Source: CAVVIH01 sp963748295
GTDB taxonomy: Bacteria; Acidobacteriota; Vicinamibacteria; Vicinamibacterales; 2-12-FULL-66-21
Assembly (NCBI GenBank): GCA_963748295.1
Contig: CAVVIH010000003.1
Location: 257,821-321,820, forward strand
Length of the DNA: 64,000 bases
Reading direction: 5' to 3'
Shown here: positions 36,673-45,821 of the stretch, piece by piece
How the letters are laid out: each line of letters opens with the position of its first letter
How positions within the stretch are numbered: position 1 is the stretch's first letter
Made by a program: the position numbers and the translations under genes
The notes under the pieces: model-generated
Databases searched by the model: none
What the model saw: the letters and a program-made list of their open reading frames with translations, nothing else
What the model was told of the DNA's origin: nothing

Positions 36673-37995
36673 ATGAAGAGAACTTCAATTTCTGTCGGGG
36701 CGTTCGTGAGCCTGCTCGTCCTGCTCGTACCCGCGACCACTTCCTCGATCGCGTTGACGGAGCAGGTTGACCAGGGCTTCCTTTACGGCCGCGTCACCAC
36801 CGACGACGGCGCCACATACCTGGGGCGCCTGCGCTGGGGACGGGACCAGGAGGCGTTCTGGGGCGACTACTTCAACGGCTTGAAGGGCGACAACCCATGG
36901 GCCACGCACACGCCGGCCGGGCAGCTGGCGGAAAAGCGCCGCCCGATCACGATCTTCGGGTTCGAGATCCCTCTCGGGCAGCGTCAGATCGATCTCGGCC
37001 GGCCATTCATGGCGCGCTTCGGCGACATCACTCGCATCGAGGCGCGAGGCTTTCGCGTGCGCGTGACGCTCAAGAGCGGCACCGTGTTCGACCTCAACCG
37101 CAACGCCGCCAATGACTTCGACGACGGCGTGCGGGTGTGGGACGACAGCCGGGGCGTTGTCGATCTCGCGAGTTGGGCGGGGGGAATACCACCTCCGGCG
37201 CGCGTGTCGGTCCGCACCATCGAACTCCTCCCCACCGCCAGGCTGGGCGCCGTCCCCGCCCGGCTGCACGGTACCGTGCACACGCGGCAGGGGAACTTCT
37301 CTGGCTTCGTTCAATGGGACCGCCAGGACTGCACCGGCGTCGACGAACTCAACGGCCGCACAGCCAACGGCGCGCTCGGGCTCCGCTTCGACACCATCCG
37401 CTCGATCGCGCGCCGTTCGGGCGACAGCTCGCTGGTGACGCTGCTCGACGGCCGCGAGATCGCGCTCTCCGGCACCCGCGAAGTCGGCGACACCAACCGC
37501 GGGATTTACGTCGACGACCCGCGCTACGGTCGGGTACTGGTCTCCTGGGCCGCCTTCGAGCGGATTGACTTCAGCGCTGGCGGCAGCGGGCCCGCCTACA
37601 ACGACTTCGCGCAGGGGCGTCCGCTCACGGGAAGCGTGACCACCCGAGGGGGCCGGCGTCTCACCGGCCGGCTGGTCTACGACCTCGACGAAAGCGAGAC
37701 CACCGAGACGCTCGATGCGCCGTCACAGGGCGTGGACTACACCATTCCGCTCGGCCTGATCGCCTCGATCACGCCTAGTGGTCAAGACGAGCGCGGCGCC
37801 GGGCGCGCGAAAGTGACCCTCCATGGCGGCGAGGAGTTGCAGCTCGATCGCGCTGGCGATCTCGGCGAGCGGAACGCCGGCATGCTGATCTTCGTCGACG
37901 GCCGCGAGCGCCCCGAGTACGTCGAGTGGGCCGACATCGCGCGGGTCGATTTTCAAAGACCACCGGCGATGTACCCGCCGTTCGGCGGGCGTTAG
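36673..37995 (+). CDS. Hypothetical secreted protein
   Basis: 440 aa, intact. A signal peptide (MKRTSISVGAFVSLLVLLVP) is followed by beta-rich sequence. At least three related units of the type GxVxTxxGxxxGxLxWD...I.SI are seen, at about residues 38-55, 198-215 and 316-335. Each is followed by a segment ending in an isoleucine-rich IxxIxxR strand. It looks like a tandem small-barrel protein, possibly binding a periplasmic or surface ligand. GGAG lies seven bases before the ATG. The stop overlaps the convergent esterase stop by 4 bp. No named family recognised. Confidence 0.65.
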   Translation: MKRTSISVGAFVSLLVLLVPATTSSIALTEQVDQGFLYGRVTTDDGATYLGRLRWGRDQEAFWGDYFNGLKGDNPWATHTPAGQLAEKRRPITIFGFEIPLGQRQIDLGRPFMARFGDITRIEARGFRVRVTLKSGTVFDLNRNAANDFDDGVRVWDDSRGVVDLASWAGGIPPPARVSVRTIELLPTARLGAVPARLHGTVHTRQGNFSGFVQWDRQDCTGVDELNGRTANGALGLRFDTIRSIARRSGDSSLVTLLDGREIALSGTREVGDTNRGIYVDDPRYGRVLVSWAAFERIDFSAGGSGPAYNDFAQGRPLTGSVTTRGGRRLTGRLVYDLDESETTETLDAPSQGVDYTIPLGLIASITPSGQDERGAGRAKVTLHGGEELQLDRAGDLGERNAGMLIFVDGRERPEYVEWADIARVDFQRPPAMYPPFGGR

Positions 37996-38900
37996 CGCTC
38001 CCGCTGAACGATCTTCAGAAAGAACGCGGCCGCACCACGGGAATACTTCTGGAATTCTGCCTGACAATCCGCCCGACTCTCGTCGTCGCCACAGAGATGC
38101 GGGGTTCGTGGCCATTCGACCTCCACTTGGTACCTGAGGGCTTCCAAGCTTCGTACGAATTCCTTCGCGATCGGCTGACGAGGATCGAGCGTTCCGCACA
38201 TGACCAGGAAGGGAACATTCTGCGCGCCGGCCGCCGCTTTCGAGTCCACGACCCTGGCAACACGAGGTTCGAACAAGTCTTTCAGTCGTGCTGGTATCGC
38301 GGACGCGTTCGACGCATTCGAGAGAAACGTGCGCGGATTCCGCACTTCTCCGAGTTCCTCGACCAGGAACCTGCCGTCCGGAGTCGTCCAGCTCCCGGAC
38401 GCGAACGGTGCCACGGCTCTGACCTGGTCCGGAAAGGTCAGGGCAAACCGATGCGCGAATTGACCTCCTCGTGAGTAGCCCGTGAGTAGCATCTTGGGTT
38501 GGAGTGGATACGCTTTCCGCGCATCTCTCAAGACGTCCTGGAGGAACTCTCCTTCACCCAGCGTCGGAAAACGGATGGCATTGATGTCATCGGCCGGAAA
38601 GCTCGGGGAAATGATTATCGCGTCGAATCCAGATTCCGTGACGCGTTGCGCGATTCCATTTGAAAGGAAATTGCGCCCGCTGACGCCTCCAACCACGACG
38701 AGCGGCCAGTATTTGGTGTCACGATTGAATTCAGCGGGCAAGTAGACAAAATACTCACGCTCCGCGCCGCGAAAGACCAACGTGCGACGAATCGGATCAG
38801 CGCGAGCGCCTGATTCCGCCACCAACTGACGCGGCGAGACCAGGGCGGCCAGGGTCAGAACGGCCAGTATCGAGACGCCAAGCTGTTGTCTCTGGTTCAT
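37992..38900 (-). CDS. Secreted alpha/beta-hydrolase, esterase/PHB-depolymerase-like
   Basis: 302 aa from ATG 38900; an in-frame TTG at 38918 is less likely. A signal peptide (QLGVSILAVLTLAALVSP) is followed by YFVYLPAEFNRDTKYWPLVV. The nucleophile elbow is LLTGYSRGGQFAHRFALTFP (GxSxG with Ser in GYSRG). Asp is likely in CGTLDPRQP and His in PRTPHLCGDD, completing a catalytic triad. This layout fits the secreted esterase/feruloyl-esterase/PHB-depolymerase group. The substrate is unknown. Confidence 0.8.
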   Translation of the reverse strand: MNQRQQLGVSILAVLTLAALVSPRQLVAESGARADPIRRTLVFRGAEREYFVYLPAEFNRDTKYWPLVVVGGVSGRNFLSNGIAQRVTESGFDAIIISPSFPADDINAIRFPTLGEGEFLQDVLRDARKAYPLQPKMLLTGYSRGGQFAHRFALTFPDQVRAVAPFASGSWTTPDGRFLVEELGEVRNPRTFLSNASNASAIPARLKDLFEPRVARVVDSKAAAGAQNVPFLVMCGTLDPRQPIAKEFVRSLEALRYQVEVEWPRTPHLCGDDESRADCQAEFQKYSRGAAAFFLKIVQRER

Positions 38901-39025
38901 GGCTGACTGTGAGTTCAATTATCCGTCGTCAATCTTGGAAATGGCACTCGAAGGTGGAACGGGCCCCATCGGCCGGGCTCGGCTCCTCTTGCTTACCGAG
39001 ATGAGCGGGGGTAATTGCCTCCCTA

Positions 39026-39039
39026 ACATGTTCTTATGT
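39026..39039. promoter_or_regulatory. Inverted repeat ACAT-N6-ATGT before PadR
   Basis: ACATgttcttATGT lies 12 bp before the PadR ATG at 39051. ATGT/ACAT half-sites are characteristic of PadR operators. It is short, so support is moderate. Confidence 0.35.
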
Positions 39040-39050
39040 AATATGTCGCT

Positions 39051-39401
39051 ATGAGGCCTATCAACGCCGGCTTGGACCGCGAGTTGAAAAAGGGCAGCGC
39101 CGAACTGCTCGTCCTCGCGCTGGTCGAACACCGCGCCCGTCACGGCTACGAGATCGGCAAGCTGATCGACGAGCGCTCCGACGGCCGCATCCGCTTCAAG
39201 ATCGCGTCGCTCTATCCGCTCCTGTACCGGCTCGAACACCGCGGCTGGATTCAGGGGCGCTGGGTCGAGCGCGCGGGTGAGCGCCGGCGCCGGTTCTACA
39301 AACTCACGGCGCTCGGGCGCAAAGAGCTGGCTGCGCACCGCAGCACGTGGGCCGACTTCGTCCACGCGATCCGCCGCATTACGGAGCTCGAACATGTCTG
39401 A
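39051..39401 (+). CDS. PadR-family transcriptional regulator
   Basis: 116 aa. KKGSAELLVLALVEHRARHG, EIGKLIDERSDGRIRFKIAS and LYPLLYRLEHRGWIQGRW form the PadR winged helix. The C terminus (FYKLTALGRKELAAH) is short, as in ADOP-linked regulators. The stop overlaps the permease start by 8 bp. It is more diverged than the two other PadR copies, and its operator half-sites differ, suggesting a separate regulon. Confidence 0.9.
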   Translation: MRPINAGLDRELKKGSAELLVLALVEHRARHGYEIGKLIDERSDGRIRFKIASLYPLLYRLEHRGWIQGRWVERAGERRRRFYKLTALGRKELAAHRSTWADFVHAIRRITELEHV

Positions 39402-42090
39402 GTGGACGCAGGAGTTGCGCCGCCGTCTCGCGACGTTGAATCTCCCACCGGCGGAAGAGGCCGGGATCATCGACGAGCTGTCGCTGCATCTCGACGAGCG
39501 TGTCGCCGAACTCGTGCGCGACGGCCGGACCCGCGCCGAGGCGCGGCGGCTCGCACTGGACGACCTGTCCGAGGCCGAACTGCGACAGGGCGGGTGGCGG
39601 AAGCTGCCCGTCCCGGCGCCGCCGGATCCGCCGCCTGGCGCGGCCGTCCCGCGCCTCCTGGACTGCCTGCGCCAGGACCTGCGCTACGCCGTCCGCTCGC
39701 TGAAGCGCCAGCCAGGGTTCGTGGTCGCGGCCACGCTGGCCCTCGCGCTCGGCATCGGCGCGACCTCCGCGATCTTCGCGGCGGTGGACGCCGTGCTGCT
39801 GCGTCCGATGCCGTTTCCGCACGCCGATCGTCTGTTCGTGCCGGTCAGCGAGCACGCGGGGCGCGGCATCGAGATGGGCAGCGTCTCGTTTGCCGATTAC
39901 GAAGACTGGCGCCGCGAGAAGGACCTCTTCGCCGAAGTGGCGCTGTGGGAGCCACGCGCCGTCGACGTGAGCGGCGAGGGTGATCCCGAACGTCTGCAGA
40001 GCGCGCAGGTCACGGAAGGGTTCTTCTCGCTGGTTGACGTCAGGCCACTCGTGGGGCGGACGTTCGTGCCGGACGATCACGCCCCGGGGAGCCCGAGCGT
40101 CGTCCTGATCACCGACAGCTTATGGCAGCGCCGGTTCGGCGGTGCTCACGACGTCGTCGGTCGCACGATTCGACTCGCGGGCGTGCCCCACGACATCGTC
40201 GGTGTCGTGCCGGCACGGCAGGTCTGGCCCGAGGAGACCGCCGTGTTTCTCCCAATGCGGCCCGCCGCGTTCGACGACGGCACCCGCACGCGTCGAGACA
40301 ACATGATCTTCGTCGGCCTGGCGCGTCTGCGCGAGGGCGTGTCGCCGGACGCCGCCCGGGCGCAAGTCGCGGCGATCGCGGCGCGGGTCGCGCAGGAACA
40401 TCCCGAGTCGCGAGCCGGGTGGACCAACACGCTCGTGCCGCTTCGCAACTACATCGTCAGCGCGGAGGTGCGGCTGGCGCTCTACGTGCTCCTTGGCGCG
40501 GTGGTGGCCGTGCTGCTGATTGCCTGCGCGAATGTCGCGAACCTCGCTCTGGTGCGCGGGACGGGCCGCGCGCGCGAGCTGGCGGTCCGGCTCTCGCTCG
40601 GGGCCAGCCGGCGCCGGCTCCTGCAGCAGCTTTTGGTCGAAAGCGCGGTGCTCTCCGCTGCCGGCGCGGCGATCGGACTGGGACTCGCGCTGGTCATCAT
40701 GAAAGGCCTCGTGCTGATCGCGCCGGAGGGGACACCGTTCCTGAATGACATCCGATTGGACGCCCGTGTCCTCCTGGCCACCGTGGGGATCGGTCTGGTC
40801 GCGACGTTCATATCCGGCGTGATGCCGGCGTTGTCCATCTCCGCGCTGCGCCTGGCCGGCGCGGTCGGTGAGGGAGCGGAGAGGTCGGGTTCGTCGCGCC
40901 GTGTGACGCGGCTGCGTAACATCCTCGTCGTCGGGGAGATCGCGGCGGCGGTGGTCCTCGTGACGAGCGCGGCGCTGCTGATCCGCAGCTTCGATCGCCT
41001 CAGCCGCGTCGACCCTGGCGTCAGCGTCGACCGGGTCCTGAGCGCACGCGTGTCGATCCCCGCGTCGCGTTACCCGACCGATGAGGCGACCGCGCAGTTC
41101 GTCGCGGATGTCGTCACGCGGCTCGAAGCGTCCACGGACGTCGAACGCGCGGCGGCGACCTCGTTCGTGCCAGTGGGCGGCGGCGGCTTCGGCCTCGGGC
41201 GCGTCTTCCTCGCCGAAGGCCGACCCGAGCCGCCCGCCGGCGCCGATGTCGGCGGCCAGTGGAATGTGATCACGCCGCACTACTTCGAGACAGTCGGCAT
41301 TCCGATCCTGGAAGGCCGGGCATTCACCGCCCATGACAGCGCCACGAGCACCCCGGTCATCGTGGTGTCGCGCAGCTTTGCGCGGAAGATGTTCGGCAGC
41401 GAGTCGCCGATCGGCCGCCGCGTCCGCTCGTGGCGCGACGAAAACGTCCTGCGCGAAATCGTCGGCGTCGTCGGCGACGTGAAGTACCTCGGCCTCTCCG
41501 ACGACGAGCGCCCGCTCGTCTATGTGCCTCACGCTCAGTGCAGCTGGGGCGTGATGCTGCTCGTCGCGCGCAGCCGGACCACGCAACCGGCCGCACTCGC
41601 CGGCACGCTGCGGCGTGTGGTGGGTTCGGTCGACCCCGAGATCGCGCTGGCCGACGTGCAGACGCTGGCGGCGTCGGCCAGCGAATCGATTGCGAGCCAG
41701 CGCTACGCGACGCTCCTCCTCACCGTGCTCGCCGGCGTCGCGTTGACGCTCTCCGCGCTCGGCATTTACGGCGTCACGAGCTACGTGTTCACACTCCGGC
41801 GTCGCGAGATGGGCATCCGCCTGGCGCTCGGCGCCTCGGGCCGGAGCCTGTACGGGCTGGTTTTCCGACACGGCTTCACGATGACCGTGCTTGGCCTGGC
41901 GATCGGGATGGCGGGATCGGCAGGCGCCGCGCGGGTGGTGCGCGCCCTGCTCTTCAACACGGAGACGACCGATGCGACGGCCTGGATTGCGATGACCGCA
42001 GTCGTCCTGCTGTCGACGGCGGTGGCGTGCTTCGTGCCCGCGCGCCGGGCCGCCGGCTCGGATCCGACCTGTGCCCTACGCTCGGAGTGA
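39394..42090 (+). CDS. ADOP-family MacB/FtsX-type ABC permease, intact
   Basis: 898 aa, the only unbroken ADOP gene here. ATG 39394 (MSEWTQELRRRLATLNLPPA) is used rather than the frame-open start at 39277, which would run through padR. Domains in order are: the ADOP N-terminal module (residues 1-70), first membrane span (FVVAATLALALGIGATSAIF), MacB periplasmic domain, FtsX spans (IACANVANLALVRGTGRARE), second MacB domain (VPVGGGGFGLGRVFLAEGRP region) and final FtsX unit (MGIRLALGASGRSLYGLVFR). It ends CFVPARRAAGSDPTCALRSE. Translationally coupled to PadR. Confidence 0.92.
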   Translation: MSEWTQELRRRLATLNLPPAEEAGIIDELSLHLDERVAELVRDGRTRAEARRLALDDLSEAELRQGGWRKLPVPAPPDPPPGAAVPRLLDCLRQDLRYAVRSLKRQPGFVVAATLALALGIGATSAIFAAVDAVLLRPMPFPHADRLFVPVSEHAGRGIEMGSVSFADYEDWRREKDLFAEVALWEPRAVDVSGEGDPERLQSAQVTEGFFSLVDVRPLVGRTFVPDDHAPGSPSVVLITDSLWQRRFGGAHDVVGRTIRLAGVPHDIVGVVPARQVWPEETAVFLPMRPAAFDDGTRTRRDNMIFVGLARLREGVSPDAARAQVAAIAARVAQEHPESRAGWTNTLVPLRNYIVSAEVRLALYVLLGAVVAVLLIACANVANLALVRGTGRARELAVRLSLGASRRRLLQQLLVESAVLSAAGAAIGLGLALVIMKGLVLIAPEGTPFLNDIRLDARVLLATVGIGLVATFISGVMPALSISALRLAGAVGEGAERSGSSRRVTRLRNILVVGEIAAAVVLVTSAALLIRSFDRLSRVDPGVSVDRVLSARVSIPASRYPTDEATAQFVADVVTRLEASTDVERAAATSFVPVGGGGFGLGRVFLAEGRPEPPAGADVGGQWNVITPHYFETVGIPILEGRAFTAHDSATSTPVIVVSRSFARKMFGSESPIGRRVRSWRDENVLREIVGVVGDVKYLGLSDDERPLVYVPHAQCSWGVMLLVARSRTTQPAALAGTLRRVVGSVDPEIALADVQTLAASASESIASQRYATLLLTVLAGVALTLSALGIYGVTSYVFTLRRREMGIRLALGASGRSLYGLVFRHGFTMTVLGLAIGMAGSAGAARVVRALLFNTETTDATAWIAMTAVVLLSTAVACFVPARRAAGSDPTCALRSE

Positions 42091-42100
42091 TGACCCATGC

Positions 42101-42515
42101 GGGGAGAGTGGGATTCGTCCACCTTCGCGCCTTCGGCGCTACGGCGCGATCTCATCCCTGTTCGGAGCCATCGCGCCAGAGCTCGCGTGCAATTCAGCGC
42201 GAGCGGCGGCGGATGGGTTGAGGTCAGCCTTCGTCTGGCGTGCCGAGCCGAAGCTCACGCTTCGGCGGAAGCGTGCGTGAGCGAAGGCTGGCGGAGAGAG
42301 TGGGATTCGTCCGCCTTCGCGCCTTCGGCGCTATGGCACGATCTCATCCCTGTTGGGAGCCATCGCGCCAGAGCTCGCGTGCAATTCAGCGCGAGCGGCG
42401 GCGGATGGGTTGAGGTCCGCCTTCGGCGCTACGCGGCTTCGGCGCGACAGCCTTCGTCTGGCTTGCCGAGCCGAAGCTCACGCTTCGGCGGAAGCGCGCG
42501 TGAGCGAAGGCTGGC
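42101..42515. repeat. Two tandem repeats headed by the tRNA-Ser 3' end
   Basis: Units at 42101-42292 and 42293-42515 both begin with a copy of the tRNA-Ser 3' end (GGAGAGAGTGGGATTCG, one mismatch in the first). They continue with nearly the same GC-rich hairpin-forming text (CGCCTTCGGCGC and so on). The intact tRNA begins directly after the second unit. The second unit is longer by an inserted inverted repeat. Confidence 0.85.
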
Positions 42516-42601
42516 GGAGAGAGTGGGATTCGAACCCACGGTAGAGTTTCCCCTACACACGCTTTCCAAGCGTGCTCCTTCAACCACTCGGACATCTCTC
42601 C
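42516..42601 (-). tRNA. tRNA-Ser (GGA anticodon)
   Basis: 86 nt on the minus strand. The acceptor stem GGAGAGA pairs with the 3' TCTCTCC. The anticodon loop reads TTGGAAA between CACGC and GCGTG, giving anticodon GGA. There is a long variable arm, as in class II tRNAs, and the T arm is GGGTTCGAATCCC. No encoded CCA. Its 5' half and upstream flank recur at 47493 and 53662. Confidence 0.95.
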
Positions 42602-42770
42602 GTTTAGAATCAACGACTTGCGAGCAGTCCAGAACAGTGTAGCGCAAAACCCTCCTCAAATCTTACGGTTCCGCGATGGCCTTCGCATTCAGCACTTTAC
42701 GGAGGTCACCGTCCGCGGCGTCGCAAAAATTGTGTAAGACCCTCTAATGTCGCCCGATCACTTACGGCTG
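42563..42770. repeat. att-like repeat copy 1 (tRNA-Ser 5' half plus flank)
   Basis: Runs from the anticodon region through the tRNA 5' end into about 170 bp of upstream flank, ending CGATCACTTACGGCT. Copies 2 and 3 share this block. It contains ATTGTGTAAGACC, a motif also present (with changes) in both other copies. Confidence 0.8.
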
Positions 42771-42990
42771 TTTGGTTGACCTCCCACCAGCCGGTCTAGC
42801 AACTCCTTCACGTGTCGCACGATCGCATCCCGCATTGGACCATAGCCCTTATCGTCCGGAACGTCGGACCATTCATCAGCCTTGCCCGAGCGTCGTGCCT
42901 TGTCGGGCAAGGGCACCCAATCGCAAAGATGTGCGTCGCCTTGGCGATCTGTGGTTGTTCCCCGCATTTCGATCAATGAGGCCGCCGAAG
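42758..42990 (-). pseudogene. LMW-phosphatase/arsenate-reductase-like C-terminal fragment
   Basis: The minus-strand end of a longer open frame reads CDWVPLPDKARRSGKADEWS, then DVPDDKGYGPMRDAIVRHVK and ELLDRL. This is the C-terminal pattern of ArsC-like low-molecular-weight phosphatases (catalytic Asp followed by a R-D-I helix). The CX5R active-site loop is missing, and upstream sequence does not continue the fold. The stop lies inside att-like copy 1, so the gene was probably cut by insertion. Confidence 0.4.
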
Positions 42991-43295
42991 AAGTGGTGCG
43001 CACCGGCGGCATTGTTCTGTTGGTTTTCGCGGCGGCCACTTCCGGATTCGCGTAGGACGGAGCCGCCGTCTCGCCCCGCCGGATCGCTATCCATGAAAAT
43101 CGATCCTCGACCGGTGGCGCTGGACTCCAATCAGTTGCTGCAGATTCGTAGTCGATCTCGGAATCTCCTTCGCGGCGCTCGAGAAACATACCGACGCCAG
43201 GCGGCGGGCAGATCGCGAGTGTGCGCCAAGACGGCGAACGCCCTGATCCCCGATAATGGCGCAGTCGCCGTAGCTGCGCACGGAAAGGATCGTTC

Positions 43296-44468
43296 ATGCC
43301 CGCTCGACGCCGCGAGCCGCTCGCCAGAGAGGAGCCAGCAGAACTGCAGGTTGCCGCCACAAATGGCAGCATCGTCACCGACTCGCGCGGCAGGAAGTAC
43401 ATCGACTTCGTGATGGGCTGGTGCGTCGGCAATTTCGGGTGGCGCCCCGCGGCGATCGCGAAAGCCATCGGACGGTTCAAGGGGCCCGATTACGTCTATC
43501 CCGGTTACGCGTATGCGCCGTGGACGGAGCTCGCGCGGCTGCTCGCGTCGCTGGCCCCCCGTCCGTTGACGACATGCTTCCGCGCGACCGGTGGATCCGA
43601 GGCGGTCGACCTTGCGCTGCAGGCCGCGATGATCCATACCGGCCGCCGCGCCTTCCTGTCGCTCGAAGGCAGCTATCACGGCAACACGCTTGCGGGGTTG
43701 AGCATCGGCGCCTCCGACAACCGCGAACACATCAAGAACCTGCTGCCGCACTGCGCCAAAATCGCACCGCCACTCGACGCGAAGGCGCTGCGCCGCATCG
43801 AGCAGCGGCTGAAGCGGCGCGACGTCGCCGCGTTCGTCATGGAGCCGATCAGCATCAATCTCGGCGTCCTGATTCCAGAGAAAGACGCCATCCGGCGGAT
43901 ACGCGACCTCTGCCGCCGTTACGGCACGCTGTTCATCGCCGATGAAGTCGCGTGTGGATTCGGCCGGACCGGTCGGCTGTTCGCATGCGAGCACTTCGAC
44001 CTCGACCCCGACATGCTGTGCGTCGCGAAAGCGATGAGCGGCGGGCTGGCGCCGATTGGCGCGGTGATCGCAACTGCGCCGATCGCGACGTCGATGGAGG
44101 AGAACGAGGGAACCTTTTACTCGACCTACGGCTGGCACCCGCGCAGCGTCGCCGCGGCGATCGCCACTCTGCGCGATCTCAAGGCGAACCGACCGCGGCT
44201 GCTGGCCGGCGTGGCAGAGATGAGCGAGTATTTCCGCGTCCGCCTGCTGCAACTCGAGTTCGACCAACCGGCAGCGGTTCGCATCCAGGGTTTGGCGATC
44301 GGAATCGATGTCGGCGACGAGGACTATGCGGACACCATCCACGACAAGTGCCGCCGCAACGGGCTGCTCGTGTCGACCGAAGGATCGACGGTGCTGCTGC
44401 TGCCGTCACTGGCGATCGACAAGCGGACCGCCGCGAGAGGACTGGACATTCTGGCGCGCTCGATATGA
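43296..44468 (+). CDS. Class III PLP-dependent aminotransferase
   Basis: 390 aa, intact. Fold-type I features are FRATGGSEAVDLALQAAMIH (substrate/PLP loop), SLEGSYHGNTLAGLSIGASD, the IADEVACGFGRTGRLFACEH Asp that binds the pyridine nitrogen, and CVAKAMSGGLAPIGAV with the Schiff-base Lys. The family includes ornithine, 4-aminobutyrate and glutamate-semialdehyde enzymes; the substrate is not decided. AAAGGA precedes the ATG. It is the first intact gene after the tRNA and lies between att-like copies 1 and 2, so may be cargo. Confidence 0.85.
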   Translation: MPARRREPLAREEPAELQVAATNGSIVTDSRGRKYIDFVMGWCVGNFGWRPAAIAKAIGRFKGPDYVYPGYAYAPWTELARLLASLAPRPLTTCFRATGGSEAVDLALQAAMIHTGRRAFLSLEGSYHGNTLAGLSIGASDNREHIKNLLPHCAKIAPPLDAKALRRIEQRLKRRDVAAFVMEPISINLGVLIPEKDAIRRIRDLCRRYGTLFIADEVACGFGRTGRLFACEHFDLDPDMLCVAKAMSGGLAPIGAVIATAPIATSMEENEGTFYSTYGWHPRSVAAAIATLRDLKANRPRLLAGVAEMSEYFRVRLLQLEFDQPAAVRIQGLAIGIDVGDEDYADTIHDKCRRNGLLVSTEGSTVLLLPSLAIDKRTAARGLDILARSI

Positions 44469-44530
44469 TGCGTCGCGGCGCCTCCACTTCTGATGCCGCC
44501 CTCGCCGCCTCGGCTACAATCTGCTTCCTA

Positions 44531-44872
44531 ATGAGCGTTGAGTCGCACTTCGCGAAGAAAGATCCGTCGGTGCTCGCGACGTACCGCCGCATTCTCGAGG
44601 TGGTCCGGACACTCGGCCCCGTGGCCGAGGAAGCGAAGAAAACCTCAATCCATTTGGTGCGACAGACGGCATTTGCCGGCGTCGCGACCCGACGCACATC
44701 GCTCGTCCTCACGCTGAAATCAGCAACCGACATCCGTAGCCCGCGAGTCGAGAAACGAGAGCAGACCTCCGCGAATCGCTGGCACGTGGAAGTCCGGCTC
44801 ACTGCTCCCGCAGAAGTGGACCGACAGCTCACCGCATGGCTGCGTGCTGCCTACGACCTCGCAGGACCGTAA
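44531..44872 (+). CDS. DUF5655 domain protein
   Basis: 113 aa from ATG 44531. RILEVVRTLGPVAEEAKKTS starts the domain. IHLVRQTAFAGVATRRTSLV and LTLKSATDIRSPRVEKREQT, then WHVEVRLTAPAEVDRQLTAW, match the DUF5655 pattern of a small alpha/beta domain often found next to nucleic-acid or stress genes. Function unknown. It lies 62 bp after the aminotransferase. Confidence 0.75.
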   Translation: MSVESHFAKKDPSVLATYRRILEVVRTLGPVAEEAKKTSIHLVRQTAFAGVATRRTSLVLTLKSATDIRSPRVEKREQTSANRWHVEVRLTAPAEVDRQLTAWLRAAYDLAGP

Positions 44873-44935
44873 TCGATGCGCTGAAACGGAAAGCGATGAA
44901 GGCCGCTGGTCGAGCGTTTCACGCGCACCAAGGCT

Positions 44936-44966
44936 TCTTCAAATCCTAGCGTTCCCCGATACGAAC
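44936..44966. repeat. Short att-like remnant
   Basis: TTCTTCAAATCCTAGCGTTC resembles the CCTCAAATCTTACGGTTC segment of att-like copy 1 and its counterparts. Only about 28 bp match, so it may be a decayed fourth copy or chance. Confidence 0.25.
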
Positions 44967-45131
44967 TCCCTGACGCCAGACTAGTGCACTACGACTCTCA
45001 GTTCCGGGCGGTCTTCCGCCTGGTGGGGTGGGTTCTGCCTCCGAAATGCCGTGGGTCCTAACCGCTGACCGTGGTGCGTTGGAGGGGCACAGGGTGAATT
45101 CTCACAAAGACCCAAGGAAATCGACGATTTA

Positions 45132-45791
45132 ATGGGAGGCACAGCCGTTGCCTTTGCTAACCAGATGGTTAAACCGCCTGGGCAACCATCCCCCGACACC
45201 AAAGCCCGCATCCTCGACGCCGCCGACGAGATCTTCGTCCGGCGCGGCATCGACGGCGCGCGCATGCAGGAGATCGCCGATCAGGCAGGTGTCAACAAGG
45301 CCCTCCTGCATTACCACTTCCGATCGAAGGCGGACCTCGCTCGGGCCGTCTGGCTTCGCATCGCCTCGTCATTCGTTCCCGGCATCTTCCAGATGTTGGG
45401 GTCCGACATTTCGCTCGACGAGAAGATCGAACGATTCGTCGATGCCTATCACACCAGGCTCGCCAAGCACCCATATCTGCTCGGCTATGTCATTGGCGAA
45501 GCGGCGCGACATCCTGATTTCGTCGATGACTTCTACTCGGCGGAGCGACGGAAGGCCGCACGACGGTCGCTTGAGCGTGTGGAACAGCAGATCAACGAAC
45601 GCGCCAAGCGGAAAAAGATCGCGCCTGTCCCGGCTGATCAGTTCCTCGTGACCCTCGTCGGCAGTTGCCTGTGGCCGTTCGTGGCGCAGCCGATGATCGC
45701 GGAGGCACTGGGTCTCACGCCCAAGGGGCTTCGCGACTTCATGAAACGCCGTCGAGCAGAACTTCCCGCGCTACTGAAAAGGACGCTTTAA
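45132..45791 (+). CDS. TetR-family transcriptional regulator
   Basis: Up to 219 aa. ILDAADEIFVRRGIDGARMQ, EIADQAGVNKALLHYHFRSK form the TetR helix-turn-helix. The C-terminal half is alpha-helical and ligand-binding in style (YLLGYVIGEAARHPDFVDDF, LVTLVGSCLWPFVAQPMIAE). GGGAGG is near 45134. An operator-like palindrome at 45158-45171 overlaps ATG 45165, which could be the true start (MVKPPGQ). It probably controls the two HXXEE membrane genes that follow on the same strand. Confidence 0.88.
   Translation: MGGTAVAFANQMVKPPGQPSPDTKARILDAADEIFVRRGIDGARMQEIADQAGVNKALLHYHFRSKADLARAVWLRIASSFVPGIFQMLGSDISLDEKIERFVDAYHTRLAKHPYLLGYVIGEAARHPDFVDDFYSAERRKAARRSLERVEQQINERAKRKKIAPVPADQFLVTLVGSCLWPFVAQPMIAEALGLTPKGLRDFMKRRRAELPALLKRTL
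45158..45171. promoter_or_regulatory. TetR operator-like palindrome
   Basis: TAACCA-GA-TGGTTA is a perfect 6-bp inverted repeat, with further partial symmetry outside. It overlaps the possible start codon of the TetR gene, so binding would block that start directly. Confidence 0.4.
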
Positions 45792-45821
45792 CGTTTTTCC
45801 TATCCAGCACAGAGGTCAACA

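Noticed and set aside
40120..41871. 583-aa minus-strand open frame
   Set aside because: Antisense to the intact ADOP gene; His/Arg/Asp-rich composition of a GC-rich shadow frame, no domain.
43131..44342. 403-aa minus-strand open frame
   Set aside because: Antisense to the aminotransferase, which has its full PLP motifs.
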